29,682 nt of DNA from Trichomonas tenax. Taxonomy: Eukaryota; Parabasalia; Trichomonadida; Trichomonadidae. Location of the stretch: the NCBI GenBank assembly GCA_023091735.1, contig JALKBU010000640.1, forward strand, positions 1-29,682. The letters are read 5' to 3'. The position numbers and the translations under genes are program-made. Below the pieces are notes generated by a model. It saw only the letters and a program-made list of their open reading frames with translations. It did not search any database and was not told where the DNA came from. Positions 18,659 through 27,837 of this stretch are shown one piece after another; position 1 is the first letter of the stretch; each line of letters opens with the position of its first letter.

Positions 18659-19228
18659 TTATTTCTTGTGCTTGGCCTCCTTCTTAGCCTTCTTAACCTC
18701 ACGGAAAGCCTTGAGCTTGTCTGTCTTCTCCTTGAAGAGCTCAGCCTTCTTCTCCTCAGCCCTGATAACACGGAACTTGATTTCGTTCTGGACCTTTGGA
18801 AGAGCGAAGAGAGCATCGTCGTTAACCTGCTCGACGTTCTCGCCCTTCTTGACCTTGATGAGGCGTGATTTGTAAGCAACAAGGCGCTCAACGTTCTCCT
18901 TGTTCATTGCGTCCTTGGAGTGGGCGCGGCGGGAGTCGACGGCAATGCCCTGGAACTTAGCGAGAGCTGGATCGAAGCCAGCAGCAAGGAGTTCCTTTGG
19001 TGTGAAACCGCGGCCAAGGCGGACCTTCATGTTGTAGCGGACTGTTGGGCAGCGGACAACTGGGCGGAGTGGTCCCTCAGCTGGTCTTGGAGCGATATGC
19101 TGAGCACGGAGGTTGCGGGCATTGCGGCGGCGCTGGGCGCGAGCTGGGTCATCGAAGTATGTCTTTACGCGGTGATACCAGTACTTGCGGAGGTGGTCGT
19201 TTGGAATTTGGTTGTTCTTCGCTACCAT
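18659..19228 (-). CDS. RPL13: 60S ribosomal protein L13 (eL13), 189 aa
   Basis: Structural protein of the large cytosolic ribosomal subunit. The N-terminus (MVAKNNQIPNDHLRKYWYHRVKTYFDDPARAQRR, 1-34) and the block ARNLRAQHIAPRPAEGPLRPVVRCPTVRYNMKVRLGRGFTPKEL match eL13 closely. The lysine-rich C-terminal tail (KKAKKEAKHKK) is also typical. Yeast and human homologues have 199 and 211 residues. The frame is open to 19240, but that codon is TTG, and the homology-based start is the ATG at 19228, directly preceded by CCTTTCGA. The codons are clearly C/G-ended compared with the neighbours (ACC, AAG, CGC, CTC-type), as expected for a highly expressed gene. Confidence 0.95.
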   Translation of the reverse strand: MVAKNNQIPNDHLRKYWYHRVKTYFDDPARAQRRRNARNLRAQHIAPRPAEGPLRPVVRCPTVRYNMKVRLGRGFTPKELLAAGFDPALAKFQGIAVDSRRAHSKDAMNKENVERLVAYKSRLIKVKKGENVEQVNDDALFALPKVQNEIKFRVIRAEEKKAELFKEKTDKLKAFREVKKAKKEAKHKK

Positions 19229-19240
19229 TCGAAAGGTCAA

Positions 19241-19682
19241 CCGTTTTAATCGTCGTTCCTGCCTTCTGCAAAACTTTTTTATTTTATTCGATATTTAGAT
19301 TCTCCATGGTATGTACTTCCAAAATATCGCGTGTTTTCAAGAAATGGCATCGAACTATATGAGTTCCGTCGCTTTACATGTTGAATTATAATTTACGTGT
19401 CATAAATTATTTATATGACAAATTTTCAAAATCATCGTAATATTGACAAAATTTTAATTGACTTTATTAAAAAATCTGATGAACCCCCTGCTTATATTTT
19501 TTCCCCTTTAAAATAAGAAAACCGTTTGGGAGATTTTAACGTGCCGAAAATAAATTGATTGTGATAATAATGTATTATATAATTAAAACAATATGATTTT
19601 GAATAGTGGTGTCACTTTTCCAAAATTGAACCATTTCCAATTGAGTTAAAACCGCCCAAGCCACTTTTGTATCAAAACATTA
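19241..19682. other. Divergent intergenic region between eL13 and the acidic-tail gene
   Basis: 442 bp. It contains TTTACATGTTG (19373-19383), TTTACGTGTCA (19392-19402) and TTATATGACA (19411-19420), all close to the recurrent element, and TCACTTTTC at 19612-19620. No ORF. Confidence 0.5.
19612..19620 (+). promoter_or_regulatory. Initiator-like TCACTTTTC upstream of the acidic-tail gene
   Basis: Preceded by GTGG-TG. It lies 62 nt upstream of ATG 19683 with no ATG between, giving a possible 5' UTR of about 70 nt, longer than for the other genes here. A second CCACTTTTG (19661-19669) lies closer. Confidence 0.4.
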
Positions 19683-20066
19683 ATGTCTACATCCAACAGG
19701 TTGCAGTTCATCCACTTCATCAACGACGACAAAACTGTCACGACCGAGGCTTTAGGAAAGCCAATCTGGACCATCCGTCGCCAGAAGAAGCGCCAGATCG
19801 AGTTTTTGCAATCCCAAACCAAACAACAGAACTTCATGGGCCTTGTGTACTCCCAACAGATGTTTAAGCCACAGATGGATTACGTCATACCTTCAGCGCC
19901 CATCTGCGCCACTCAGGTATCTCCATCTCCACAGAACACATCTTGCTCATCCCCTCCTGAAGTCCACCAAACTGGTGACTTCTCCGCGTTGTTCCCAGTG
20001 GCCGAACAATCGTACGATATGTTCGACATCTTCGACCAGTTCGAACCCTTGGAATTCACTTTTTAA
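19683..20066 (+). CDS. Small protein with acidic/aromatic C-terminal tail, 127 aa
   Basis: The N-terminal third (about 1-50) is basic and looks folded (RLQFIHFINDDKT...GKPIWTIRRQKKRQIEFLQ); the KKRQ stretch may be a nuclear signal. The middle (60-95) is Pro/Ser/Gln-rich and disordered. The last 20 residues alternate acidic and aromatic side chains (YDMFDIFDQFEPLEFTF), which resembles an acidic transcription-activation domain. No known DNA-binding fold is recognised. The reading frame uses C-rich codons and has a normal start. Its position next to eL13 has no obvious functional meaning. Alternative reading: any small regulatory or interaction protein with a short linear motif at the C-terminus. 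Confidence 0.55.
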   Translation: MSTSNRLQFIHFINDDKTVTTEALGKPIWTIRRQKKRQIEFLQSQTKQQNFMGLVYSQQMFKPQMDYVIPSAPICATQVSPSPQNTSCSSPPEVHQTGDFSALFPVAEQSYDMFDIFDQFEPLEFTF

Positions 20067-20738
20067 GTTGATTTGGCAGCTATGCTGTCACTTCAGTTTA
20101 ACTTAGAGTGAAATTCTTAATTCGATTATTTTTGAACAATCTGTCTTGTTATAAAGGCAGGCTCAGCAAAATAAACGCAAAATTTTAAAATTTGTTTACT
20201 GTTTTTATTATTTCATTGATACCTCACAAATTGATAGAAATTTGGTAAATTTAATTACATTTCTGGCTCAAAGAGTTTACAGCAACATCGCACGTGCAAT
20301 GGCCATACAAGTTTGACTTACTTTCTTTTTTTTAACATATTAAACGAAATATTTGATCAAATCTTTTTTATGCTAAATCTGTTAACACACCCATAACCTG
20401 CGAATGAGTCTCTCTATTTATAGTTTACAAACTTTCTTTTATTAAGAATTATTTTCAAGTGAATTTTTAAGTCTTTTCTTTTTATTTATAGCAGCACATG
20501 ACAAGAAGCTAAAATAATGTATTTTCAGTGATAAATAAATTCATCATAACGCACAAAGTCTTAGATAAACGAATATTTCAAACAAAAATCAACAATTTTT
20601 ATATCCATTTTTTTGAAAAATTAAAATTGATCAAAATTTTTATTGCTCAGATCGTTTGTTTGCATCATGGTATGGATAAATACAAGTTTTTATCAATTAA
20701 GGTTATTGAAAATTTTTCTGTCATTATTTATTTTAAAA
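20067..20738. other. AT-rich intergenic region
   Basis: About 670 bp without coding potential: the 72-codon frame at 20528-20746 is compositionally biased and overlaps the next gene's start. It holds the initiator TCATTATTT at 20721-20729, just before the F-box gene. Confidence 0.5.
20721..20729 (+). promoter_or_regulatory. Initiator-like TCATTATTT before the F-box gene
   Basis: TCATTATTT followed 9 nt later by ATG 20739. It fits the TCA-plus-T/A-rich initiator pattern and supports the ATG at 20739 instead of the TTG at 20643. Confidence 0.45.
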
Positions 20739-22022
20739 ATGATTGACATCAGCGAATTACCTTCGTGGTGCCTTTTCCCTGTCATAGAGAAACTCGATCC
20801 GCAGAAGATTTCTGACATTGCGCCAGTGAATAACGACATCGCTGACGTTTGTTTGTCCCAATCTTTGTGGGAACACAAATATCGTAACGTTTTCAAGGAA
20901 CCAGAATTCAAAATATCGAAATCTCCGATGAATATCAATTGGTTTACTAGTTATTCGAAGCGCTATGCCGTTTCATTTAATATTGAACACCACAAACCTA
21001 AAGCAAAATCGTTCAAAGGTACAGATATCACCCAAATTCACAATTATTCGAACTCTTTCGCGTTTTGTTCTAAGAATTCACTTTCAATTCTCGCTTATGA
21101 TTATCTTGAAAGCGGCTGTGAATACGAAAACATCAAAACATTTCCAATATCAGCGACAGATTTCATTTACGTTGATAATAATACCATTGTTTTTGTCAAT
21201 GATTCAATTGTTTCCTTGATAAATATCAAAACTGGAGAAATAAAGGAAATTTCGAACTCAATTGGAAACAATCCGATTATTCATACAATCAACTCAACAA
21301 TATTCGCTGTTGTTACAGAAAATCGCGGTTTTATTTATTCAACCGATGATATCACATTTCCGAAGGCAAAATTCCCACATATTGGAAAGCCTATTGCTGT
21401 GGCATCATCAAACAACCAGCTTTACATCGCTACATCGAAAGATTTATCATGTCATAATATTTCAAATCCAAAAGGTCCAATCGTTTGGAATGTACCTGTA
21501 GCAGAAGGAGAAAGTGTTGCTTTCTGCTCTTTCAATGTGAAGAAAGGTATTGCAATATATGGAAACACAATTGTTAAATTACTTTCAGGACGCATCATTA
21601 CGACTGTTTCAGTGAAAACTCCTGTGATATCCAGTGCTGTTTTAAACAATGGCATTGCTGTTATAGGGACATCGAATGAAGGTGTTATTTATTACGATAT
21701 TAACAATCAAAAGGAACTCGGACTACAGATGTTTGGTGATGAAGAAAAGATCAAATATATTTTCCACAATAACTTGAATGACAAAGTTGTTATTGGAGGC
21801 GATTATAATGTCCACATCGTTGTTCCTGAGTTCAAAGATGATAAATTTGTTATTACTGAGCCAAGAGCTCCACTCAAATGCGGATCTGTTCGAATGAGAA
21901 TGGTTGAAAATTATGGAATTCTTAGACAAATAATTTTCGATGGTGAAAGAATCATCACTAACATGGGTGATTTTGTTCGCGTTTATGACTTCTACACAGG
22001 AAAGATAACAGATATTGAGTGA
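20739..22022 (+). CDS. F-box protein with C-terminal beta-propeller, 427 aa
   Basis: Probable substrate-recognition subunit of an SCF (SKP1-cullin-F-box) ubiquitin ligase. An F-box-like segment fills residues about 3-45 (ISELPSWCLFPVIEKLDPQKISDIAPVNNDIADVC...LWEHKY), with the usual LP start and W-x-x-K/R-Y end. The remaining sequence is beta-rich, with regularly spaced four-strand units (SIVSLINIKTGEI, ENRGFIYSTDD, NEGVIYYDIN, DFVRVYDFYTGKI), consistent with a seven-bladed WD40-like propeller without perfect WD dipeptides. The frame opens at TTG 20643, but the first ATG in the F-box context is 20739. The gene is well separated from its neighbours. The F-box is divergent, so this is not certain. 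Confidence 0.7.
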   Translation: MIDISELPSWCLFPVIEKLDPQKISDIAPVNNDIADVCLSQSLWEHKYRNVFKEPEFKISKSPMNINWFTSYSKRYAVSFNIEHHKPKAKSFKGTDITQIHNYSNSFAFCSKNSLSILAYDYLESGCEYENIKTFPISATDFIYVDNNTIVFVNDSIVSLINIKTGEIKEISNSIGNNPIIHTINSTIFAVVTENRGFIYSTDDITFPKAKFPHIGKPIAVASSNNQLYIATSKDLSCHNISNPKGPIVWNVPVAEGESVAFCSFNVKKGIAIYGNTIVKLLSGRIITTVSVKTPVISSAVLNNGIAVIGTSNEGVIYYDINNQKELGLQMFGDEEKIKYIFHNNLNDKVVIGGDYNVHIVVPEFKDDKFVITEPRAPLKCGSVRMRMVENYGILRQIIFDGERIITNMGDFVRVYDFYTGKITDIE

Positions 22023-22827
22023 CAACAAACTAATCCATAAACCATATTTATTGATCAACTCATTTTTTCTTTCATTTTAAACAAAAAATCAAAATTTCAT
22101 GTTCCTGAATTAGAAAAAAAATGCTCCACATTGCAAATGATTGAATATTATTGAAATAATTTAGTTTCTAATATCAATGAATTAAATGAATTTTAGAAAG
22201 TGTTTTAGAATCTCAAATGCATATGTAGTGCATAGAAGCTTAGTTCCTATCTATGTTATGGTTCACAAAGTTGTTAATAATTAAGAAGAATAAAAATATC
22301 GAAATTATATTTCATTCATCATCAAATCAATGAAACAATAAAACAACTGTTTTCCATCATGAAGCAAAACTAAAATCTGATTTCATTTCATAACATATTT
22401 CTTAATTAATTATTTGAAATAATTTTTTGATAAATTAGGTGTAGAAATTATTATTTCGCTTTTCCATAGGTCATTTTATCTCAGCAATGATTCTATTCCA
22501 TCAAATATAGAAATTAGTATGGAAAATTCTTTTTTCATCATCGAGTCACTCAAAAAAGAAAAATAAACATTATTCGATTAATAACTATAGTTTATTAAAA
22601 GTGGAATTATTATAATAGATAGTGATGTATATGATTATAAAAGAAAACAATAAAAATAATGAACAGATAAAGAGATATTTTAATGAAAACAAGTCCGAAC
22701 AATAAGGTTATATAACCCAGTATTGAATCGCTTTAATCCAAAAAACGAAAAATCTTGATTCACTACAAAGATTTATGCTGTTATTTTCAATAAAAGTGAA
22801 TTTTTCCAAAAAAGTGCCAAAAAAGAA
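22023..22827. other. AT-rich intergenic region
   Basis: About 800 bp, no ORF or RNA gene detected. Short A/T-rich words recur but give no clear inverted or direct repeat. The promoter of the gene at 22828 must lie in the right half. Confidence 0.5.
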
Positions 22828-25689
22828 ATGTTTCGGCAAAATTCATCAATGCCAATCATTCTTTCGATAGAAAAGACAAATTCCGTTCTCCCGTCGACGT
22901 TCAGGTACTCCTACGTCCATTGGCTTGGAAATCCTCTTGGTGTTTTCGCTAATGAAGATTTTCATTTCAAAAAATATTTCGCTGCTGGCACAGAAGAGGG
23001 CCCAATCGTTATATTCGGAGATACAGGTAAGGAATTGCATCAAGTTTCGCTCCTTTGCGGACATACGAGAACAGTAACTGGAATTTCGACGTCTTTGCAC
23101 CCAGATACATTCACTTCTGTGTCCTATGACGGAGTTATTTGCGGTTGGTCGATGCGTGATGGAGTTTGTCTTTACTCATTCCAAGCAAACGTGAAACCGG
23201 GTTATCTTAAAGCGGTTAACAGCTCTACGGATGTCGATTTGTTATACCTATGGAGTCTAGGTGGCACGTTTTATAAATTGAACGTCAAAACAGGCGAAAC
23301 GCAGATAGTTCTTCAATCTTTCGGTTTAACGTCGCTTGCGCCTACATTAGGAGACACAGTTTTATTCATGACATACAACTCTATATGTTCGTATAATACA
23401 TATACGGGAGAGAAGACAGTTCGACTTTTTGAGCCGTCTCTCCACAAAAGACAATGGGCCTGCGAAAATGGATACGTAGTGATGAAAGGAAATCGAGTAC
23501 ATGTTTATGATTCGTCATTTGTTTTCATAAATTCCGTTCTTATTGAAGATTTAGAAGAAAATGAAGCCATTCTAAAGGTTTATTGGCGATCACACAAACT
23601 TATTCAGATTGTTACGCATCTCGGAAATGTAATTAACATCAAATTATCGAAAAATGACATCGAATACACGATGATGAAACAAATCACACCAAAATACTAC
23701 AAATACGTTTCTTTTACTAATAGAGAACAGTTCCTCGGCGTTGTGGGAACGAAAATATTATGCGTTCAAGACGAAAACGGCGAGAGATTTTTCCATGGAA
23801 ATAAAAATAAGAGAAATTATCATTTGTCGTCAGGAAACTGTCAGCAGTATTATGCATCCGATCATACAGATTACATCAAGTATTACGACGGAAATAACGT
23901 TGTTTCGAAATCTAATCATTCACATTCAACTGTAAGTTCATTATATTCGATCACGAACAAAGGAAATGAATATCTCATCACTGGTTCTGAGAATGGCACG
24001 ATTACAATTTACAACAAAAACTCAGAAGAGCCGCTAAATCAAATTCCCGCCCTTTCGTGTCCAGTTGTTGGAATCGTTCAAACTCCTTACATGATAGGTG
24101 GATTTCCTCGAATTCTTGCTATCGGTGAAGACGGATCTTCGTGCATGTTTAATTTGGGAGAACAAAGGATTCATTATCTCGGAAATCATATTCGGCCTCG
24201 AAAAGTTTACGTTTATGAACAAATGGGATTGATTTTCATTTTGTATCAAGGCGGAACGATTTTGATGTATAATCTTGAGAATCCTGATCCAGTTACAACA
24301 TTGTCTGTCATTCCTCAGAAAGCGACTTTGATTTGGTCGTATTCCAGCAAAGATGTGAACACATCTCTTTCTTCGATAGGAACAGTCAACATTGGAGGAA
24401 AAGGAGTTGCTTTTGACACCCATAACTTCAGCGAAATCACTTCTTTCAATCAAAGCGATTCAACATTTCTCGAGAACATCCTGAAAATCTTTAAATTATG
24501 CGATGAAGAGTTACACGATCAACCAGGAAATTTAGTTTTTATCGGTGCGAATCAAAATCCAACATTTTACTACAACAAATTCACTGTTAGTGGGCAGTTG
24601 TTGTATATCGCTTCTCCTCATGTTATTGTCAATCACTGGGTCGCTTGCAACATCATTTCATCGATTGTTGGAATCGTTTCAAAGAAGCAATCTTCGAGAA
24701 TTTTTGTTGAATGTCTTCCGCTTTTGCTGAAAATGTTATTCGAAGGAAGTCAAATAGTTCAAGATATCACTGCTCCATTGATTACAAATTTGATTCCTTT
24801 AGTCCAAAGCTCTGATTGCCAACAAATGATTTCTTCAACATTGTATCAAGTCACCGATGGAACGATCGAAAGCATCAGCAATCCAAACAAATTTCTTTTG
24901 AGCATTGCTTGTTGCGTTAACGAAAACTTAATTCCTGCAAATCTCGCGAGACCTCTATTTCTTTATTTGAAAGGTTCTGCAACATTATCTTCGAATGTTT
25001 TTCATGTCGCGTTAAATATTCTCACATATGGAATCAAAGTTTGGTTCAGAGAATCTCCGCACACAGATCTTTTCATGTTTCTTCTGCAAAGCGTTGACAA
25101 ATACGCTGCGAGTTCTTATATCACTTCTCTTGCTAAAGCAGCACACGAAGATTACTTCGCATTTTTGCAGGCTTTCAAGCAATTCTTCATTTCCAAAGCT
25201 TACGATGAAGCGTCACAGATAATGAACATCAACATTCTCGCAAACTCAATGTTAGAGAATACTCTTGGAGGATTTGGAACATTGCTGCTCGTTAGATTGA
25301 TCTGTGAGTCAGGATATCAATTCCTGAGATCACAACTTGATTTGCACAGACACATCATTAAATCTATCGACTTCAATGACATTGTTATCGCGCTTGGAAC
25401 TCCTGATGGAAACGTTTATGGTTTCTCGAAGACAAAGATGCTGTTTGAGATATCTGCATTCAAGAAACCTGTAAAATTAGTAAAGTTGTCACCAAATAAC
25501 GATGTTTGTTTCGCTTATTGCAATGAACAGAAGGAATATGTTGTCATTCTATACGGAAACACAAGGAAAGGAATGATCTTCAAAGAGAAGCCGAAGATAA
25601 CACAGAGAATTTCAGTCCCTCAGAACTACGAAGTTGTTAATATCACCTGGAAACAGGACTCTACTTTTGATCTTGTTTTTGATCAATAA
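22828..25689 (+). CDS. WD40 + alpha-solenoid protein, WDR7/rabconnectin-3-beta-like, 953 aa
   Basis: N-terminal WD40-type propeller(s) from about residue 30 to 560: GPIVIFGDTGKELHQVSLLCGHTRTVTGIS (59-88) followed by SYDGVICGWSMRDGVCLY (99-116), then more units ending in ITGSENGTITIYN. Residues about 570-830 are helical. The C-terminal part (about 850-953) returns to beta-strands (DIVIALGTPDGNVYGF...). Propeller, helical solenoid and terminal beta block in this order is the layout of WDR7/WDR72 (rabconnectin-3 beta), which with DMXL proteins regulates V-ATPase assembly; the GHT...DGxxCxW...DGxC pattern is similar. The identity is not secure and other trafficking WD40-solenoid proteins (COPI, HOPS type) are alternatives. 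The ATG is well placed after an A-rich leader. The 3' end is only 42 bp from a convergent gene. Confidence 0.65.
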   Translation: MFRQNSSMPIILSIEKTNSVLPSTFRYSYVHWLGNPLGVFANEDFHFKKYFAAGTEEGPIVIFGDTGKELHQVSLLCGHTRTVTGISTSLHPDTFTSVSYDGVICGWSMRDGVCLYSFQANVKPGYLKAVNSSTDVDLLYLWSLGGTFYKLNVKTGETQIVLQSFGLTSLAPTLGDTVLFMTYNSICSYNTYTGEKTVRLFEPSLHKRQWACENGYVVMKGNRVHVYDSSFVFINSVLIEDLEENEAILKVYWRSHKLIQIVTHLGNVINIKLSKNDIEYTMMKQITPKYYKYVSFTNREQFLGVVGTKILCVQDENGERFFHGNKNKRNYHLSSGNCQQYYASDHTDYIKYYDGNNVVSKSNHSHSTVSSLYSITNKGNEYLITGSENGTITIYNKNSEEPLNQIPALSCPVVGIVQTPYMIGGFPRILAIGEDGSSCMFNLGEQRIHYLGNHIRPRKVYVYEQMGLIFILYQGGTILMYNLENPDPVTTLSVIPQKATLIWSYSSKDVNTSLSSIGTVNIGGKGVAFDTHNFSEITSFNQSDSTFLENILKIFKLCDEELHDQPGNLVFIGANQNPTFYYNKFTVSGQLLYIASPHVIVNHWVACNIISSIVGIVSKKQSSRIFVECLPLLLKMLFEGSQIVQDITAPLITNLIPLVQSSDCQQMISSTLYQVTDGTIESISNPNKFLLSIACCVNENLIPANLARPLFLYLKGSATLSSNVFHVALNILTYGIKVWFRESPHTDLFMFLLQSVDKYAASSYITSLAKAAHEDYFAFLQAFKQFFISKAYDEASQIMNINILANSMLENTLGGFGTLLLVRLICESGYQFLRSQLDLHRHIIKSIDFNDIVIALGTPDGNVYGFSKTKMLFEISAFKKPVKLVKLSPNNDVCFAYCNEQKEYVVILYGNTRKGMIFKEKPKITQRISVPQNYEVVNITWKQDSTFDLVFDQ

Positions 25690-25731
25690 ATTATTGTTTG
25701 TTTATTTTTTGTACGATATAACAAAACAATT

Positions 25732-27213
25732 TTATTTCGAAAACAATTGCGATATATTGATATCGAGGTAATTCAGTGCTTGATATATTTCATCTTCCAC
25801 TTCTAAGTAATCTTTTCTTTCAAGAAATTCTTCATAAGAAGAATCCATAAATTGCGCTGCGAGTGGATTTTCAACAACAAACATATTTCTTTCTTTTAAA
25901 TTCGTCACAAGTCTGCAGAGACCGTTAAGAATGATAACAAATCGATTTAACTCTCTTACGGTCATCAGAACTTCACCAATATTAGCAATGATTGAATTTT
26001 CAGTGATAAAATCTAAACAAATAGAGAAAAATGGCTCTAAACAACAAAGAGTGAAGAATTCACTAACAGTCATCATTACATCTAAATCTCCTGAATCAAA
26101 ACATTCATTGAACTTTGCAATCAATCCATTGTCTAATATCATCTGCAAATAATCCCTTTTCACAGGAAGAATGCACAAAAACAATTTGCAAAGACAGCTA
26201 TAACTGTTGAAATTGAGTTTCCATGTGTTGTAGAAGTTTATAACCACTTCAGGGAAGTGGCTTCTTGCTATCAAGTCTCTCTGCTTATTATATTGCTTAG
26301 TTACTTGTTTTTCTTCATCTTCTGTGCTAAAAATATTACTTTTTGTTGATAATGATCGATAATATTGCAAAATTATCAAATTATACTCTTCTGTGCCGTT
26401 TTCAAAAAGATCAACGTATTCTTCAGCAGCAGCAATGAAATCGAATGCTATACTCTCGGGATTTAGTGAAAGAATCGGCATTATTTTCGTCATGAATTCG
26501 ATCGAATGATAAAATAATTCCGGATAAAAATTGAACGTGTCAAGGTTCATAAATCTTGTTAACTCCAGAAATGACGTCTGTGTAACATTGAAATTCGTGT
26601 AAATGTTCAAATTTATTTCGGTATATATATCAATTATGTGATGAAGCAATTTTATTTCTTTTATCTTATCTATGTCGTCCGGAAGTTGTAGTACTTGGTT
26701 TATTTTCGAAATTAGCATTTGGAATTGTTGAAATATTCCTAAACAAACGAATTTATCTGCCATTGTTGGTTTCTGTAGAAGCGAAATCAGAACCTGAGCC
26801 ATTGACTCGTTGAATGGAATCGAAAAACAATTAATAAATTTTTGTATTGATGCTGAATTTGTGAAATTATTTGCGAATTCTGAGTTGGATTTAAATGAAT
26901 TCAGTAATATATTTAAGGCGAGTTGTGAAAACTGTTCTTGTCCAAATCTAAGACAAATAATTAATTGATCAAAGTATTTATAATCGAAATGAGGTGTGTA
27001 ATACGATATAACTTCAATTTTTAGCAGCGCCAGTCTTCGATTTTCACCCTCTTCTGCCTCATTGAAGTAAATTTGAAATAGACCGTTAATTAATATATCG
27101 ATTTCTTGAGAATTGAGCGATTTTACGATGCTAATAAACTCCTCCTTTGGATCTTTTGTGATATTGTCCTCTGGAATCTGAATTCGATCTTCATTTTCTT
27201 CATCAAGGTTCAT
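25732..27213 (-). CDS. Alpha-solenoid hypothetical protein, 493 aa
   Basis: Helical throughout, with ARM-like leucine/isoleucine helix repeats (for example FSQLALNILLNSF, SMAQVLISLLQK, VIILNGLCRLVTNL) and an acidic N-terminal tail (MNLDEENEDRIQIPEDN). No catalytic motif or membrane segment. The frame is open to 27252, but that codon is TTG; the first ATG is at 27213. A TTTACATGACA-like element (27263-27273) and a GTGGCAAAAAATAC string precede it. It may belong to the same broad class as the genes at 8306-9580 and 15476-18382. Function unknown; adaptor/scaffold or nuclear-transport roles are possible. Its stop overlaps a TAAAA signal and lies tail-to-tail, 42 bp from the stop of the WD40-solenoid gene. 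Confidence 0.7.
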   Translation of the reverse strand: MNLDEENEDRIQIPEDNITKDPKEEFISIVKSLNSQEIDILINGLFQIYFNEAEEGENRRLALLKIEVISYYTPHFDYKYFDQLIICLRFGQEQFSQLALNILLNSFKSNSEFANNFTNSASIQKFINCFSIPFNESMAQVLISLLQKPTMADKFVCLGIFQQFQMLISKINQVLQLPDDIDKIKEIKLLHHIIDIYTEINLNIYTNFNVTQTSFLELTRFMNLDTFNFYPELFYHSIEFMTKIMPILSLNPESIAFDFIAAAEEYVDLFENGTEEYNLIILQYYRSLSTKSNIFSTEDEEKQVTKQYNKQRDLIARSHFPEVVINFYNTWKLNFNSYSCLCKLFLCILPVKRDYLQMILDNGLIAKFNECFDSGDLDVMMTVSEFFTLCCLEPFFSICLDFITENSIIANIGEVLMTVRELNRFVIILNGLCRLVTNLKERNMFVVENPLAAQFMDSSYEEFLERKDYLEVEDEIYQALNYLDINISQLFSK

Positions 27214-27262
27214 TTCTGACAATTTAGTATTTTTTGCCACGTAAACAGTCAAATTTATTTTT

Positions 27263-27273
27263 TGTCATGTAAT
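27263..27273 (-). promoter_or_regulatory. TTACATGACA element of the solenoid gene
   Basis: The minus strand reads ATTACATGACA, one base off the recurrent TTTACATGACA, 50 bp before ATG 27213. Supports the general recurrence of this element in 5' regions. Confidence 0.4.
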
Positions 27274-27615
27274 TTATCAAATAATCAAAAATAAATTTTT
27301 GTTCATTTTTCTCATTATAGAATCAATTTCAATCCTTAACACCATAATATTAAAATATATTCTTCCTATATTTTAAAATAAAAACATTTAAGGCCCGACT
27401 GAGTGCATCTGATGTAAATTATTCAAAAATATAACCTTATGAGATGAAATTTTCCTTTTGCAGGAAGCTTAGAGAAACCTGGTGTGAATTTGAATAAAAA
27501 ATTTTATATACCATGCTACTTCTATGTATATGCTAGATGTATGCGGTATCAGATTTTGATAATTTCATAATTTTTTTCAACTCAAAAAAATTCGCAAAAT
27601 TCGAGTTCTGATGAA
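27274..27615. other. AT-rich intergenic region
   Basis: About 340 bp, no gene or RNA recognised. Confidence 0.5.
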
Positions 27616-27837
27616 TTATTTTAACCTTATTTTGCACAGCTCTATCTGATCGGTATTTTTACGTTTTAGTTCAGAAATATTTTCATGAGCACATCCGGTA
27701 ATTTTCAAAAGATTTTTATAAATAGTATATAATTTATATTTATCATTTTTTTCATCATTTACTTTAGGATTTCCACCAATGAAAATTTCATTAAATTGTT
27801 CTTGTGTTATATTAAGAAGATTTTGAGTTGTTGTCAT
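27616..27837 (-). CDS. Very small hypothetical protein, 73 aa
   Basis: Starts with an ATG (MTTTQNLLNITQEQFNEIFIGGN...). The composition is K-, N-, E- and I-rich and helical, with a single GG turn. No initiator-like motif and no family recognised. It could be a small real gene, a fragment of a duplicated gene or a chance ORF in AT-rich DNA. Confidence 0.3.
   Translation of the reverse strand: MTTTQNLLNITQEQFNEIFIGGNPKVNDEKNDKYKLYTIYKNLLKITGCAHENISELKRKNTDQIELCKIRLK

Noticed and set aside
18562..18891. Arg/Ser-rich minus-strand ORF, and plus-strand ORFs over 18564-19362
   Set aside because: Shadow frames of the eL13 gene; the RS-like look arises from reading its lysine/arginine codons out of frame.
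20528..20746. 72-codon plus-strand ORF overlapping the F-box gene start
   Set aside because: I/K/F-rich composition typical of random AT-rich DNA, and it overlaps the better-supported gene.
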